Source of the DNA: Clavibacter capsici
GTDB taxonomy: Bacteria; Actinomycetota; Actinomycetes; Actinomycetales; Microbacteriaceae
NCBI RefSeq assembly: GCF_001280205.1
Contig: NZ_CP012573.1
Location: forward strand, 2,480,001 to 2,544,000
DNA length: 64,000 bases
Reading direction: 5' to 3'
Below the pieces are notes generated by a model that made no database searches, had not been told where the DNA came from, and saw only the letters and a list, made by a program, of their open reading frames with translations. The first letter of the stretch is position 1; each line of letters opens with the position of its first letter. Shown in pieces: positions 35,456 through 43,508 of this stretch. The position numbers were made by a program, and so were the translations under genes.

Positions 35456-37075
35456 CTAGGCGTCGCGTCCTGGGCGATCGGCGGGCGCGTCCCCGTCCGC
35501 CGCGGACGGCAGGAGCAGGAACCCGTCGGCGACGAGCGCGCGGATCCTCGGGAGGAGCTCGGCGCGCAGGGCGGCCGCGTCGACCGCGGTCAGCTGGGCC
35601 ACCGCGTCGACGATCGCGCCGACGGCCAGCTCGCCGTCGCACGCCCCGACGAGCGCCGCGAGCCCCGTGTCGAGCGGGACCTCGCGGCCGAAGCCGGCGC
35701 CCTGGCGCAGCGTCATGACCGTCGGATCCTCGGCGCCCGGCCAGTAGTGCCGCTCCTCCGTGACGTCGCCCGCCACGACCAGCGCCGTCGCGGCGAGGGC
35801 GTCGTCGTCGAGGGTCGCGAGCGCGTCGTGCGCGGCGAGCGACGCGGCCAGGTGGTCGCCGAGCCCGGTCGGGTTGTGGCCGAGGCCGCCGTGCAGCCGC
35901 TCGAGGCGGCGGAGCGCGGGCCCGCCCGCGGACGGGCGGCGCAGGGTGAGGTAGCCGAAGCCGACGGCGTCCACCCCGCGCGCGGCGAAGTCGTCGAGCC
36001 AGGCCTCGACGAGGGCCTCCGACTCGGGGGTGCCGGCACGGGTGCCGCCGTCGCGGATCCACGTCTCGGCGTAGAGCGCCGCGTCCTGCACCTCGCGCTC
36101 GACGACCCAGGCGTCGAGGCCGGATCCCGTGCGCTCCGCGGCCCGGTCGAGCCAGCCCGCGACACGCTCGAGGCCGGGCTCCCCCGCGCGGTGCTCCCAG
36201 TTGCCGAGGAGCTGCGCGACGCCGCCCGGCGTCAGGTGGTCGACGAGGTCCGCGACGACGCCCTCCACGAGAGCGTCGCCCACCAGCCCGGCGTCGCGGT
36301 ACTCGTAGGCGGGCACGCCCTCGGCCCGCGGGGTGATGACGAAGGGCGGGTTGGAGACGATGTGGTCGAAGCGCTCCCCCGCGACCGGCTCGAACAGGCT
36401 GCCGAGGCGGAGCTCGATGGTCGTGATCCCGTTGAGCGCGGCGTTGAGCGCGGCGAACGCCAGGGCGCGCGCGGAGATGTCGGTGGCGACCACGCGGTCG
36501 GCGTGGCGGGAGGCGTGCAGCGCCTGGATCCCGCAGCCGGTCCCCAGGTCGAGCGCAGTGGCGACGGGGGTGGAGATCATGAGGCCGCTGAGGGTGGCGG
36601 ACGCGCCGCCGACGCCGAGCACGTGGTCCTCGTCGAGCGCGCCGCCGGTGGCGAGCTCGCCGAGGTCGGAGGCGATCCACCACTCCCCGACGCCGTGCGC
36701 GTCGATGAAGCCGTACGGGCGGAGGTCGACGGCCGGGCGCACGCGGTCGCCGTCGAGCTCGACCAGCCCGAGGCGGACGGCGCCGTCGAGGCCGAGCGAC
36801 GGCAGCGCGGCCGTCAGGTCGGCCACGTCGACGGGGTCGCCGAGCACGAAGAGGGCCGCGAGGGCGGCGGATGCGGGGAGGCCGTCCGCGGTGCGCGCGT
36901 CGGCGACGGCACGGCGCGCGGGGATCCGGTCGCCGCGGTGCAGCGCCTGCCCGGCCGCGTCGCCCCAGACGTCGAGCGCCGACGCGAGCGTGAAGGGCGC
37001 CGCCTCGAGGTCGGCGCGGAGGGCGCGCACCTCCGGGGTCGCGATGGTCACGGACGGGATCGCGGGGCGGGGCAC
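35456..37075 (-). CDS. class I SAM-dependent methyltransferase (NPPF type)
   Basis: A 539-residue protein. An N-terminal helical domain (about 1-140) is followed by a Rossmann methyltransferase domain: LDLGTGCGIQALHASRHADRV is the SAM loop, ATDISARAL the acidic ribose-binding strand, and HIVSNPPFVI the NPPF motif of N6-adenine, N2-guanine or glutamine methyltransferases. The C-terminal 230 residues contain a second, uncharacterised region. The target (rRNA, DNA or protein) is not evident. Starts at GTG 37075. Confidence 0.85.
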   Translation of the reverse strand: MPRPAIPSVTIATPEVRALRADLEAAPFTLASALDVWGDAAGQALHRGDRIPARRAVADARTADGLPASAALAALFVLGDPVDVADLTAALPSLGLDGAVRLGLVELDGDRVRPAVDLRPYGFIDAHGVGEWWIASDLGELATGGALDEDHVLGVGGASATLSGLMISTPVATALDLGTGCGIQALHASRHADRVVATDISARALAFAALNAALNGITTIELRLGSLFEPVAGERFDHIVSNPPFVITPRAEGVPAYEYRDAGLVGDALVEGVVADLVDHLTPGGVAQLLGNWEHRAGEPGLERVAGWLDRAAERTGSGLDAWVVEREVQDAALYAETWIRDGGTRAGTPESEALVEAWLDDFAARGVDAVGFGYLTLRRPSAGGPALRRLERLHGGLGHNPTGLGDHLAASLAAHDALATLDDDALAATALVVAGDVTEERHYWPGAEDPTVMTLRQGAGFGREVPLDTGLAALVGACDGELAVGAIVDAVAQLTAVDAAALRAELLPRIRALVADGFLLLPSAADGDAPADRPGRDA

Positions 37076-37150
37076 TGGTCGATCTTAACGAGCGGAGGCG
37101 CCGGCCGCCGGGCGGGAGCCCGGCGACCGGCGCCGTGGATGCGGGAGGGG

Positions 37151-38749
37151 TCAGCGGCTCGTCACGGTGAGCTGCGGGGAGGACGGGGCCGGCCCGCCCG
37201 CCGCCTGCAGGCCGACGTGCACGGTCTGGCCGGCCGACAGCGCACCGGCCCAGTCGGCGCCCGTGCAGGTCACGGTGCCGGAGGCGACGCCGCAGCGCAT
37301 GCCCCAGCTGTTCCCCACGGAGGTCGTGCCGGGGCTCGCCCACGACACGGTCCATCCGGCGACCGCGGACTCCGCGGTGACGTCGAGGTCGGCCACGTAG
37401 CCGGACGACCAGGATCCGCCGGGCTGCCAGGTCGCCGTCACGGCGCCCTTCGTGGACGGCTGCGGCTGGGGCTGCGGCTGCGAACCGGAGCCCGATCCCG
37501 ATCCGGAGCCCGATCCCGATCCGGAGCCGGAACCGGAACCCGAGCCCGAGCCGGACGACGGGCTCGGGTGCAGGATCGGCGCCATCGCGTCGAGCTTCGC
37601 CTGCTCCGGCGTGACCCAGTCGCTCTGCACGAGCCCGCCGGTGTCGCCGCTGTCGGGGTTGAAGGCCCAGAACGACGAGCTGATACCCGTGGTCTGCAGG
37701 TACGACACCAGGGTCGACAGCCACTGCTTGTCGCTGGTGGTCTCGAGCTTGGTGCCGAACTCGCCGAGCAGCACGGGGGCGAGGTCCTTCTTCGCGAGGT
37801 AGCCCCAGGCGGCGTCCCAGACGCCCGGGAGGTTGCGCGGGTAGTCGGGCGAGCTGAACCACGACTGCCCGTAGATGCTCGCGGGGTAGTCGTGCGGGGA
37901 GTAGACGACGCGGTCCGGCACGGTGAGCTCGACGGGCTTCTCACCCGCGGCGCCCAGCGCCCCGCCCCACCACGTGCCGGAGCCGTCGGGCTCCTTGTCG
38001 GTCCCCTCGACGATGACGAGCAGCTTCGGGTTCACGGACAGCACCGCGTCGCCGCCGCGCTCGGCGGCGAGCCGCCAGTCGGTGGACGGATCCCCGGTGC
38101 CCCACGACGCCGTGCCGTGCGGCTCGTTGTGCAGGTCGACGCCGATGACCGTCGGGTCGTCCTCGTAGCGGTCGGCGAGCATCTTCCAGTCGGAGATCCA
38201 CTGCGACTCGGGGAGGTCCGACGAGTACCAGAGCTCGGACTGCCCGCTCACGGTGGGGCGGTGCTGGTCGAGGAACACGTTGAGGCCGTTGTCCTTCGCG
38301 GAGGCGATGACGCGGTCCATGAGCTGCAGCGGCGAGAGGCCCCGGAGGTCCGGGTTCGCGTTCAGCCAGTCGGCGGTGCTCGAGGCGTGGAGGCACTCGT
38401 TCGCGTACGGCAGGCGCACCGTGGTGAAGCCCATGTCGTGCAGGTGCTTCATGCCGCTGTCGAGCGTGATCTTGTCGAGCCCGTGGAGGACGCAGCCCGA
38501 CGACTCGAGCCCGAACCACGCGGCGCCGCGGATCGTGTACGGGGAACCCGAGGAGTCGACGATCTTCCCGCCGTCCGTGTGGAGCCATCCGGAGGCGGTG
38601 GACGCGGCGGTCGTCGTCGCGGCGGTGCGAGCCGACGTGGAGCCCGGATCAGCTGCGGAGGCCGAGGCAGCTGACGCTCCCGCCGTCGCGATGGCGACCG
38701 GGAGGAGCAATCCGAGCAGTGCGGAGGTGAGGCCTCTTCGTGTCTTCAT
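37151..38749 (-). CDS. celB: secreted endo-beta-1,4-glucanase, GH5 with CBM2 (CelB-like)
   Basis: A 532-residue secreted cellulase. A signal peptide (about 1-32) is followed by a GH5 domain (about 55-395) with acid/base E209 (DLHNEPHG) and nucleophile E330 (LLGEFGTK). A linker of repeated Ser-Gly and then Gln-Pro (about 398-435) leads to a CBM2 cellulose-binding domain (about 436-532: ATWQPGGSWSSGY, NSWGMRCG, VHVGLQAAG). Clavibacter michiganensis has a plasmid-borne CelA with an added expansin domain and a chromosomal CelB without it; this protein has no expansin domain, hence the name. Likely acts on plant cell walls. Confidence 0.9.
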   Translation of the reverse strand: MKTRRGLTSALLGLLLPVAIATAGASAASASAADPGSTSARTAATTTAASTASGWLHTDGGKIVDSSGSPYTIRGAAWFGLESSGCVLHGLDKITLDSGMKHLHDMGFTTVRLPYANECLHASSTADWLNANPDLRGLSPLQLMDRVIASAKDNGLNVFLDQHRPTVSGQSELWYSSDLPESQWISDWKMLADRYEDDPTVIGVDLHNEPHGTASWGTGDPSTDWRLAAERGGDAVLSVNPKLLVIVEGTDKEPDGSGTWWGGALGAAGEKPVELTVPDRVVYSPHDYPASIYGQSWFSSPDYPRNLPGVWDAAWGYLAKKDLAPVLLGEFGTKLETTSDKQWLSTLVSYLQTTGISSSFWAFNPDSGDTGGLVQSDWVTPEQAKLDAMAPILHPSPSSGSGSGSGSGSGSGSGSGSGSGSGSQPQPQPQPSTKGAVTATWQPGGSWSSGYVADLDVTAESAVAGWTVSWASPGTTSVGNSWGMRCGVASGTVTCTGADWAGALSAGQTVHVGLQAAGGPAPSSPQLTVTSR

Positions 38750-38831
38750 GGCGGAAGACTAGGAGCATCGGAGGATCCGGGCGATGACCCCTCACAGGAC
38801 GTGAGCGTGAACAGGAGGTAGCCCGCACAAG

Positions 38832-38855
38832 CAAAAACCCCGCCGAAGCGGGGTT
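38832..38855 (-). terminator. terminator downstream of tRNA-Ala
   Basis: On the minus strand, AACCCCGC-TTCG-GCGGGGTT followed by TTTG: an 8-bp stem capped by a UUCG tetraloop with a short T-run. Confidence 0.85.
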
Positions 38856-38859
38856 CTTG

Positions 38860-38932
38860 TGGACCTAAGGAGATTCGAACTCCTGACCTCCTCGATGCGA
38901 ACGAGGCGCGCTACCAACTGCGCCATAGGCCC
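38860..38932 (-). tRNA. tRNA-Ala (anticodon CGC)
   Basis: A 73-base cloverleaf. Acceptor arm GGGCCTA/TAGGTCC has one G-T pair, the D arm is GCGC...GCGC, the anticodon stem CCTCG/CGAGG encloses TTCGCAT (anticodon CGC, reading GCG), and the T arm contains TTCGAAT. Discriminator A; CCA is not encoded. Confidence 0.95.
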
Positions 38933-39000
38933 TGATGACTCCACGAGACTACCACGTCGCGGGGAGTCCTCCGGACCGCGAGGTCCGGACGGGGATCCGG

Positions 39001-39966
39001 TCAGCCGACCGCCCGGCGACGGCGCAGCACCTCGTCGAGGTCGCCCATGCCGGGCTCCGCGTCGTCGACGATGCCCATGCGCGAGAAGCGGCTGACCGGA
39101 GTGGCGCGCGCGGCGGGCGCGACCGGGGCGGCGGATGCGGCCGGCGCGGCCTCCTCCTCGGCGGCCAGGCGCGCGACCTCGGGCTCGAGGTGCGCACGGT
39201 GGAGCGTCTCCTCGGACGCGGCGGCGGCGCGGCGCATCTCCTCGACGGGCGACAGCGGCGTGCGCGGCGGACTGCCGGCGCCGGGACGCGGCCCGGGCGC
39301 CTGCGACCGGGAGAGGTAGAGCGGCTTCGGCACGGGCACGGGCGTCCACGACTCGCCCTCCTCGCGCGGGGCGACGGGCGCGGCGGGCTGCTCGGCGGAC
39401 TCGTGGAAGTCGGTGAAGCCGGTCTGGGGGCGCGGCCGGGCCTCGGGCGCCTGGTGGCGGCGGGCCGCGGCGATCTGCGACATGCGCTGCAGGAGCGCGA
39501 GCGAGCCCATCGTGGCGAGCGAGGAGATCACGAGCAGGGTCCACGCACCGGCGGCGGCGACCTGCGTGATCCCGGCGATCACGCCCACGAGGGCGAGCGC
39601 GAGGACGACGGTGGCGGTCAGCCGGGTGCGGCGGAGGCGCGTGGCGGCGGAGGGCGACGTTGCGGACACGGGGGCCACTTTCGGTAGGGCGCGCTGGGCG
39701 GCGGCATCTCGCGCTCGCGCGGCGGCTTCGGCTTCTTCGGCGGCCCGGCGGAGGGCGCGCTGCTGCTCGACGACGCTGCGGGCGTTGGTCTCGGCGCGCA
39801 CCGCGTCGGGGACCTCGGCCGTCTCGGCCAGGATCCGCAGGGTCTGCTGGAGGCGCACGGCGTTGCGCTCGGTCGCCATGTACTGGCGCCGGTGCAGCCA
39901 CGTGGGCAGGAGGTAGGCGAGCCAGAGCACCGCGGAGAGCGCGATGATGATGCCGCCGGATTGCAT
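39001..39966 (-). CDS. conserved hypothetical membrane protein
   Basis: A 321-residue protein. One N-terminal helix (IIIALSAVLWLAYLLPTWL) is followed by a charged, coiled-coil-prone stretch (about 30-95), two adjacent membrane helices (about 115-155) and a long Pro/Ala-rich cytosolic tail ending DEVLRRRRAVG. The start QSGGIIIALSAVLWLAYLLPTWLHRRQY looks conserved in related actinobacteria, but I know no function. It sits just upstream of tRNA-Ala in the same direction. Confidence 0.72.
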   Translation of the reverse strand: MQSGGIIIALSAVLWLAYLLPTWLHRRQYMATERNAVRLQQTLRILAETAEVPDAVRAETNARSVVEQQRALRRAAEEAEAAARARDAAAQRALPKVAPVSATSPSAATRLRRTRLTATVVLALALVGVIAGITQVAAAGAWTLLVISSLATMGSLALLQRMSQIAAARRHQAPEARPRPQTGFTDFHESAEQPAAPVAPREEGESWTPVPVPKPLYLSRSQAPGPRPGAGSPPRTPLSPVEEMRRAAAASEETLHRAHLEPEVARLAAEEEAAPAASAAPVAPAARATPVSRFSRMGIVDDAEPGMGDLDEVLRRRRAVG

Positions 39967-40052
39967 GTCCCGAGGCTAGGAGGTCCGACGGGTGCGGCGC
40001 GGGAAGCGCGCCGCGTGTCCATGGCCGGACCGGCGCATCCGCAGGTGGTCGG

Positions 40053-40721
40053 TCAGATCCGGCGCTGCACGGCGAGCGGCGACGCGGCCGCCTCGACGTC
40101 GGCGTCCGGGACGCGCGACCACTCGGGATCCACGCCGCCCTCCTTCCAGCGCGCGAGCACGCTGGTGGAGAGCTCCTCGACCACGAGGCCGAAGCAGAAG
40201 TGGTCGCGCCAGTCGCCGTTGATGTGGATGTAGCGACGGCGGAGCCCCTCGTACCGGAAGCCGAGCTTCTGCACGACGCGGAGGCTGGGCGCGTTCTCCG
40301 GCCGGATGCAGATCTCCATCCGGTGCAGCCCGAGGGTCGTGAAGCAGTAGTCCGTCGCGAGGGCGACGGCCGTGGGCGTCACGCTGCGACCCGCGAACTC
40401 CTGGCCCACCCAGTAGCCGATGGTCGCGCTCGAGAGCGAGCCGTAGGCGATGGACGAGACGTTGAGCTGGCCGGCGAACTCGTCGTCGTAGTCGATGACC
40501 AGCGGCACGCCGAGGCCGGCGCGGGCGTTGGCCTGCAGCGACCGGATGCTCGCGCGGGTGTCGAACGCCATCGGCGCGTAGGGGCTGGTGGCCTCCCACT
40601 TGCGGAGCCACGAGCGGTTGTCGAGCAGCGAGCGCTCGAGGGCCCGCGAGTCGCGGAGCCGGATGGGCCGGACGGAGATGCGCCCGTCCCGCATGGTGGG
40701 TACGGTCTGCGGCACGTCCAT
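40053..40721 (-). CDS. GNAT acetyltransferase (RimJ/RimL type)
   Basis: A 222-residue acetyltransferase. RPIRLRDSRALERSLLDN is the RimJ-like start, IGYWVGQEFAGRSVTPTAVALA the acetyl-CoA loop and HRMEICIRPENAPSLRVVQKLGFRYEGLRRRYIHINGDWRDH the conserved C-terminal block. Relatives acetylate ribosomal-protein N-termini. It lies 57 bases after galU in the same direction, an arrangement common in Micrococcales. Confidence 0.9.
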   Translation of the reverse strand: MDVPQTVPTMRDGRISVRPIRLRDSRALERSLLDNRSWLRKWEATSPYAPMAFDTRASIRSLQANARAGLGVPLVIDYDDEFAGQLNVSSIAYGSLSSATIGYWVGQEFAGRSVTPTAVALATDYCFTTLGLHRMEICIRPENAPSLRVVQKLGFRYEGLRRRYIHINGDWRDHFCFGLVVEELSTSVLARWKEGGVDPEWSRVPDADVEAAASPLAVQRRI

Positions 40722-40778
40722 GAGCCTAGGCCTCCGCGGCCGCGGTGGCGCGACCGCGCACCGCGCCGCGGATCCGGA

Positions 40779-41693
40779 TCAGCGCTCGAGCGTCTTGACG
40801 AACTCGGGCAGCCACTCGCGCAGGCCCTCGCCGAGGTCCTCGTGGTCGACGCCGAGCTGGACGATGGCCTTCAGGTAGTCGAGCCGGTCGCCCGTGTCGT
40901 AGCGGCGTCCGCGGAAGACGACGCCGTAGACGCCGCCGGTCCACTCGGGCGCGGCGGCCATCTTCTCGAGCGCGTCGGTGAGCTGGATCTCGCCGCCCTT
41001 GCCGGGCTCCGTCTTGTGCAGCACGTCGAAGACCTCGGGGCGCAGGACGTAGCGGCCGATGATCGCGAGGTTGGAGGGCGCGGTGCCCGCGGCGGGCTTC
41101 TCGACCATGCCGGTGATGCGCACGACGTCGTCGTCGTCCGTCTCCTCGACCGTGGCGACGCCGTAGAGGTGCGTCTGCGAGGGGTCCACCTCGAGAAGCG
41201 CGACGACGGAGCAGCCGCGCTGGAGCTGGACCTCGATCATGCGGGAGAGGAGCACGTCGCGCTTGTCGATGATGTCGTCGCCGAGGAGCACGGCGAACGG
41301 CTCGCGGCCCACGTGCATCTCGGCGCGGAGCACCGCGTGGCCGAGGCCCTTGGGGTCGCCCTGCCGGACGTAGTGCATGTCGGCGAGGTCGGTGGACTCG
41401 TTGACCTTGCGGAGCTTGGCGTCGTCGCCCTTGAGCTGGAGGGTGGCCTCGAGCTCGGCGTTGCGGTCGAAGTGGTTCTCGAGGGCGGTCTTGTTGCGGC
41501 CCGTGATCATGAGGACGTCGTGCAGTCCCGCGCCCACGGCCTCCTCCACGACGTACTGGATGGCCGGGCGGTCGACGACCGGCAGCATCTCCTTCGGCAT
41601 CGCCTTCGTCGCGGGCAGGAATCGTGTTCCGAGTCCCGCGGCGGGGATGACGGCCTTCGTGATGTGGGTGACCATGCGATCGAGCGTAGCCAT
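40779..41693 (-). CDS. galU: UTP-glucose-1-phosphate uridylyltransferase
   Basis: A 304-residue enzyme making UDP-glucose for cell-envelope polysaccharides. The nucleotide-binding start VTHITKAVIPAAGLGTRFLPATKAMPKEMLPVVDRPAIQYVVEEA is nearly invariant, and FAVLLGDDIID and GMVEKP are also typical. I start it at ATG 41693, which has AGG ahead of it; ATG 41675 is possible. Only 22 bases separate it from the divergent cyclo-ligase start, so the promoters must lie partly inside the opposite genes. Confidence 0.95.
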   Translation of the reverse strand: MATLDRMVTHITKAVIPAAGLGTRFLPATKAMPKEMLPVVDRPAIQYVVEEAVGAGLHDVLMITGRNKTALENHFDRNAELEATLQLKGDDAKLRKVNESTDLADMHYVRQGDPKGLGHAVLRAEMHVGREPFAVLLGDDIIDKRDVLLSRMIEVQLQRGCSVVALLEVDPSQTHLYGVATVEETDDDDVVRITGMVEKPAAGTAPSNLAIIGRYVLRPEVFDVLHKTEPGKGGEIQLTDALEKMAAAPEWTGGVYGVVFRGRRYDTGDRLDYLKAIVQLGVDHEDLGEGLREWLPEFVKTLER

Positions 41694-41715
41694 AAAAGCT
41701 ACCTAGACTCGACCC

Positions 41716-42291
41716 ATGCCGAGCGATGTCCCCACTGAGAAGAGGGCCCTGCGCGCCCAGCTGCGGGAGCGTCGTCGCCAGATGACGTCGACCGAGCGCG
41801 ACGAGTCGGCCCACGGGCTCACCAGCCGGCTGACGGAGCTCGTGGCGAACCACGACGCCCGCCGGGTGGCCTGCTACCTCTCCACCGTCGACGAGCCGAC
41901 CACGCGTCCGTTCCTGCAGTGGCTGCACGCGGACGGCCGCCAGGTGCTCCTGCCGGTGTCCCGGAACGACGGCCTGCTCGACTGGGTCGTGAGCGACGGC
42001 ACCGAGACCGAGGGCCTGTTCGGGCTGCCCGAGCCGGTCGGCGAGCTGCTCGGGCCCATCGCCATCAACGACGTCGACCTGATCCTCGTGCCGGCCGCCG
42101 CGGTCGACCAGGGCGGGATGCGCATGGGCTGGGGTCGCGGCTACTTCGACAAGACCCTCGGATCGATGGAGGCCTGCCCCCCGGTCTACGCTGTGGTGTT
42201 CGACGCCGAGTTCGTCGACGAGCTCCCGCGGGAGAAGCACGACATGCCGGTCGACGGCATCGTGACCCCGACCCTCATCCACTCCTTCTAG
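41716..42291 (+). CDS. 5-formyltetrahydrofolate cyclo-ligase
   Basis: A 191-residue enzyme converting 5-formyl-THF to 5,10-methenyl-THF with ATP. It starts EKRALRAQLRERRRQM, contains GLFGLPEP and the key VPAAAVDQGGMRMGWGRGYFDKTL (ATP/folate site), and ends HDMPVDGIVTPTLIH, all as in the YgfA family. First gene of a short unit with the FmdB and MscL genes (gaps 6 and 28 bases). Confidence 0.94.
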   Translation: MPSDVPTEKRALRAQLRERRRQMTSTERDESAHGLTSRLTELVANHDARRVACYLSTVDEPTTRPFLQWLHADGRQVLLPVSRNDGLLDWVVSDGTETEGLFGLPEPVGELLGPIAINDVDLILVPAAAVDQGGMRMGWGRGYFDKTLGSMEACPPVYAVVFDAEFVDELPREKHDMPVDGIVTPTLIHSF

Positions 42292-42297
42292 GGACCC

Positions 42298-42708
42298 ATG
42301 CCCACGTACTCCTACCGCTGCACGGTGTGCGGCAACGCCTTCGACATCGTCCAGGCGTTCACCGACGACTCCCTCACCGAGTGCCCCGTCTGCGGCGGCA
42401 AGCTCCGCAAGCTCTTCGCCGCGGTCGGCGTGAGCTTCACCGGCAGCGGCTTCTACCGGAACGACTCACGCACCGAGGACGCGGCCAAGCGGTCGCGGTC
42501 CTCCTCGTCCGGGTCGTCGTCGGCGAAGTCGGGCGACTCGTCCTCGTCCTCCGACTCCTCGTCGTCCTCGTCTTCGTCCTCCGGATCGTCGGACTCGTCC
42601 GGATCGTCCGGATCCGGGACGATCGGGCAGGGCTCCGGTACCGTGACCCCCAGCACCCCGTCCGGTCCCGCGTCCTCGGGCTCCGGCTCGTCCTCGCCGT
42701 CCACCTGA
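42298..42708 (+). CDS. FmdB-family zinc ribbon protein with long Ser-rich tail
   Basis: A 136-residue protein. The first 60 residues form the FmdB zinc ribbon: MPTYSYRCTVCGNAFDI...ECPVCGGKLRKLF, with zinc ligands C8, C11, C29 and C32, followed by FTGSGFYRNDSR, the family's usual end. The remaining 75 residues are almost all Ser, Gly, Asp, Thr and Pro, likely disordered and encoded by repeated TCG/TCC/TCT-type triplets. The family's role is unproven; its place beside folate and MscL genes is conserved in actinobacteria. Confidence 0.9.
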   Translation: MPTYSYRCTVCGNAFDIVQAFTDDSLTECPVCGGKLRKLFAAVGVSFTGSGFYRNDSRTEDAAKRSRSSSSGSSSAKSGDSSSSSDSSSSSSSSSGSSDSSGSSGSGTIGQGSGTVTPSTPSGPASSGSGSSSPST

Positions 42709-42736
42709 TCGGACGGCCCGCCAGACAGGAGCACCC

Positions 42737-43219
42737 GTGAAGGGCTTCAAGGAGTTCATCCTCCGCGGCAACGTGATCGACCTGGCCGTGGCCGTCGTGA
42801 TCGGCGCCGCGTTCACCGCGATCGTGACGGCGATCGTCACGTCGGTCTTCAACCCGCTGATCGCGGCGCTGTTCAACGCCTCGACGCTCAACGACGCGTT
42901 CAAGGTCGAGATCCCGACAGCGTCCGGGGCGACCTCGACGCTCCTGTTCGGCGCCGTCCTCGCCGCGATCATCAACTTCCTCATCGTGGCCGCGGTCGTG
43001 TACTTCGCGCTCGTGCTCCCGGTGAACCACCTCAAGAAGGTCGCGTTCGCGAAGCAGAAGGCCGAGGAGGACGCGACGCCGAAGGACGTGCCGCCGACCG
43101 AGGCGGAGCTGCTCATCGAGATCCGCGACCTGCTCGCCGGGCGTCCGTCGCCCGAGGGCGCGCACACGATCCCGTCGTCCTCCGGCCAGCACGTGGCCGA
43201 GCCCGGGAAGCCCGCCTAG
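42737..43219 (+). CDS. mscL: large-conductance mechanosensitive channel
   Basis: A 160-residue MscL. KGFKEFILRGNVIDLAVAVVIGAAFTAIV is the classic amphipathic N-helix and first membrane helix; the second is TLLFGAVLAAIINFLIVAAVVYFALV. The cytosolic helix KKVAFAKQKAEEDA and IEIRDLL follow. It opens under membrane tension to release solutes on osmotic downshock. The start is GTG 42737 with AGGAG. The C-terminal tail is slightly longer than usual. Confidence 0.95.
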   Translation: MKGFKEFILRGNVIDLAVAVVIGAAFTAIVTAIVTSVFNPLIAALFNASTLNDAFKVEIPTASGATSTLLFGAVLAAIINFLIVAAVVYFALVLPVNHLKKVAFAKQKAEEDATPKDVPPTEAELLIEIRDLLAGRPSPEGAHTIPSSSGQHVAEPGKPA

Positions 43220-43236
43220 CGCGGATCCGCACGACC

Positions 43237-43299
43237 CGACCGCCTCCGGCGTCGACCCGTCAGCCCCAGTGGGGCGGGCGGTCGAGCCGGAGGCGGTCG
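43237..43299. terminator. large nested hairpin, probable bidirectional terminator
   Basis: CGACCGCCTCCGGC-G-TCGACC pairs with GGTCGA-GCCGGAGGCGGTCG over 20 bp with one bulge, enclosing a smaller GCCCC-AGT-GGGGC hairpin. Its right half lies inside the last 40 bases of the convergent small gene. Confidence 0.65.
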
Positions 43300-43508
43300 T
43301 CGTTCGCGTCGGAGGCGGCGGGCGCGTCGCCCCAGCCCTGCGGGGCGTCCTCGGCGGCGCGCACCGCGGGCGCGCGGGCGGCGGCCTGCGGCGTGGGGTC
43401 GGATCCGGGGACGGGAGCCGTCGACGCACGCCGCGACCGGCGGGCCGGGCGGCCTTCCCCCGCAGCGTCGGCCGCCGAGTCGGCGTCCGTCGCGTCGCGC
43501 TCCGGCAT
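43260..43508 (-). CDS. small hypothetical protein coupled to the helicase-like gene
   Basis: An 82-residue acidic/Ala-rich protein beginning MPERDATDADSAADAAGE and ending in a distinct DDRLRLDRPPHWG. Its ATG shares a base with the stop of the large upstream gene (TGATG), so translation is coupled. The N-terminal 60 residues look disordered; only the C-terminal block looks constrained. No family recognised. Confidence 0.6.
   Translation of the reverse strand: MPERDATDADSAADAAGEGRPARRSRRASTAPVPGSDPTPQAAARAPAVRAAEDAPQGWGDAPAASDANDDRLRLDRPPHWG

Noticed and set aside
37491-37560. Repeat tract in the cellulase gene considered as a CRISPR-like array
   Set aside because: Units are short, contiguous and in frame, coding for a Ser-Gly linker; there are no spacers.
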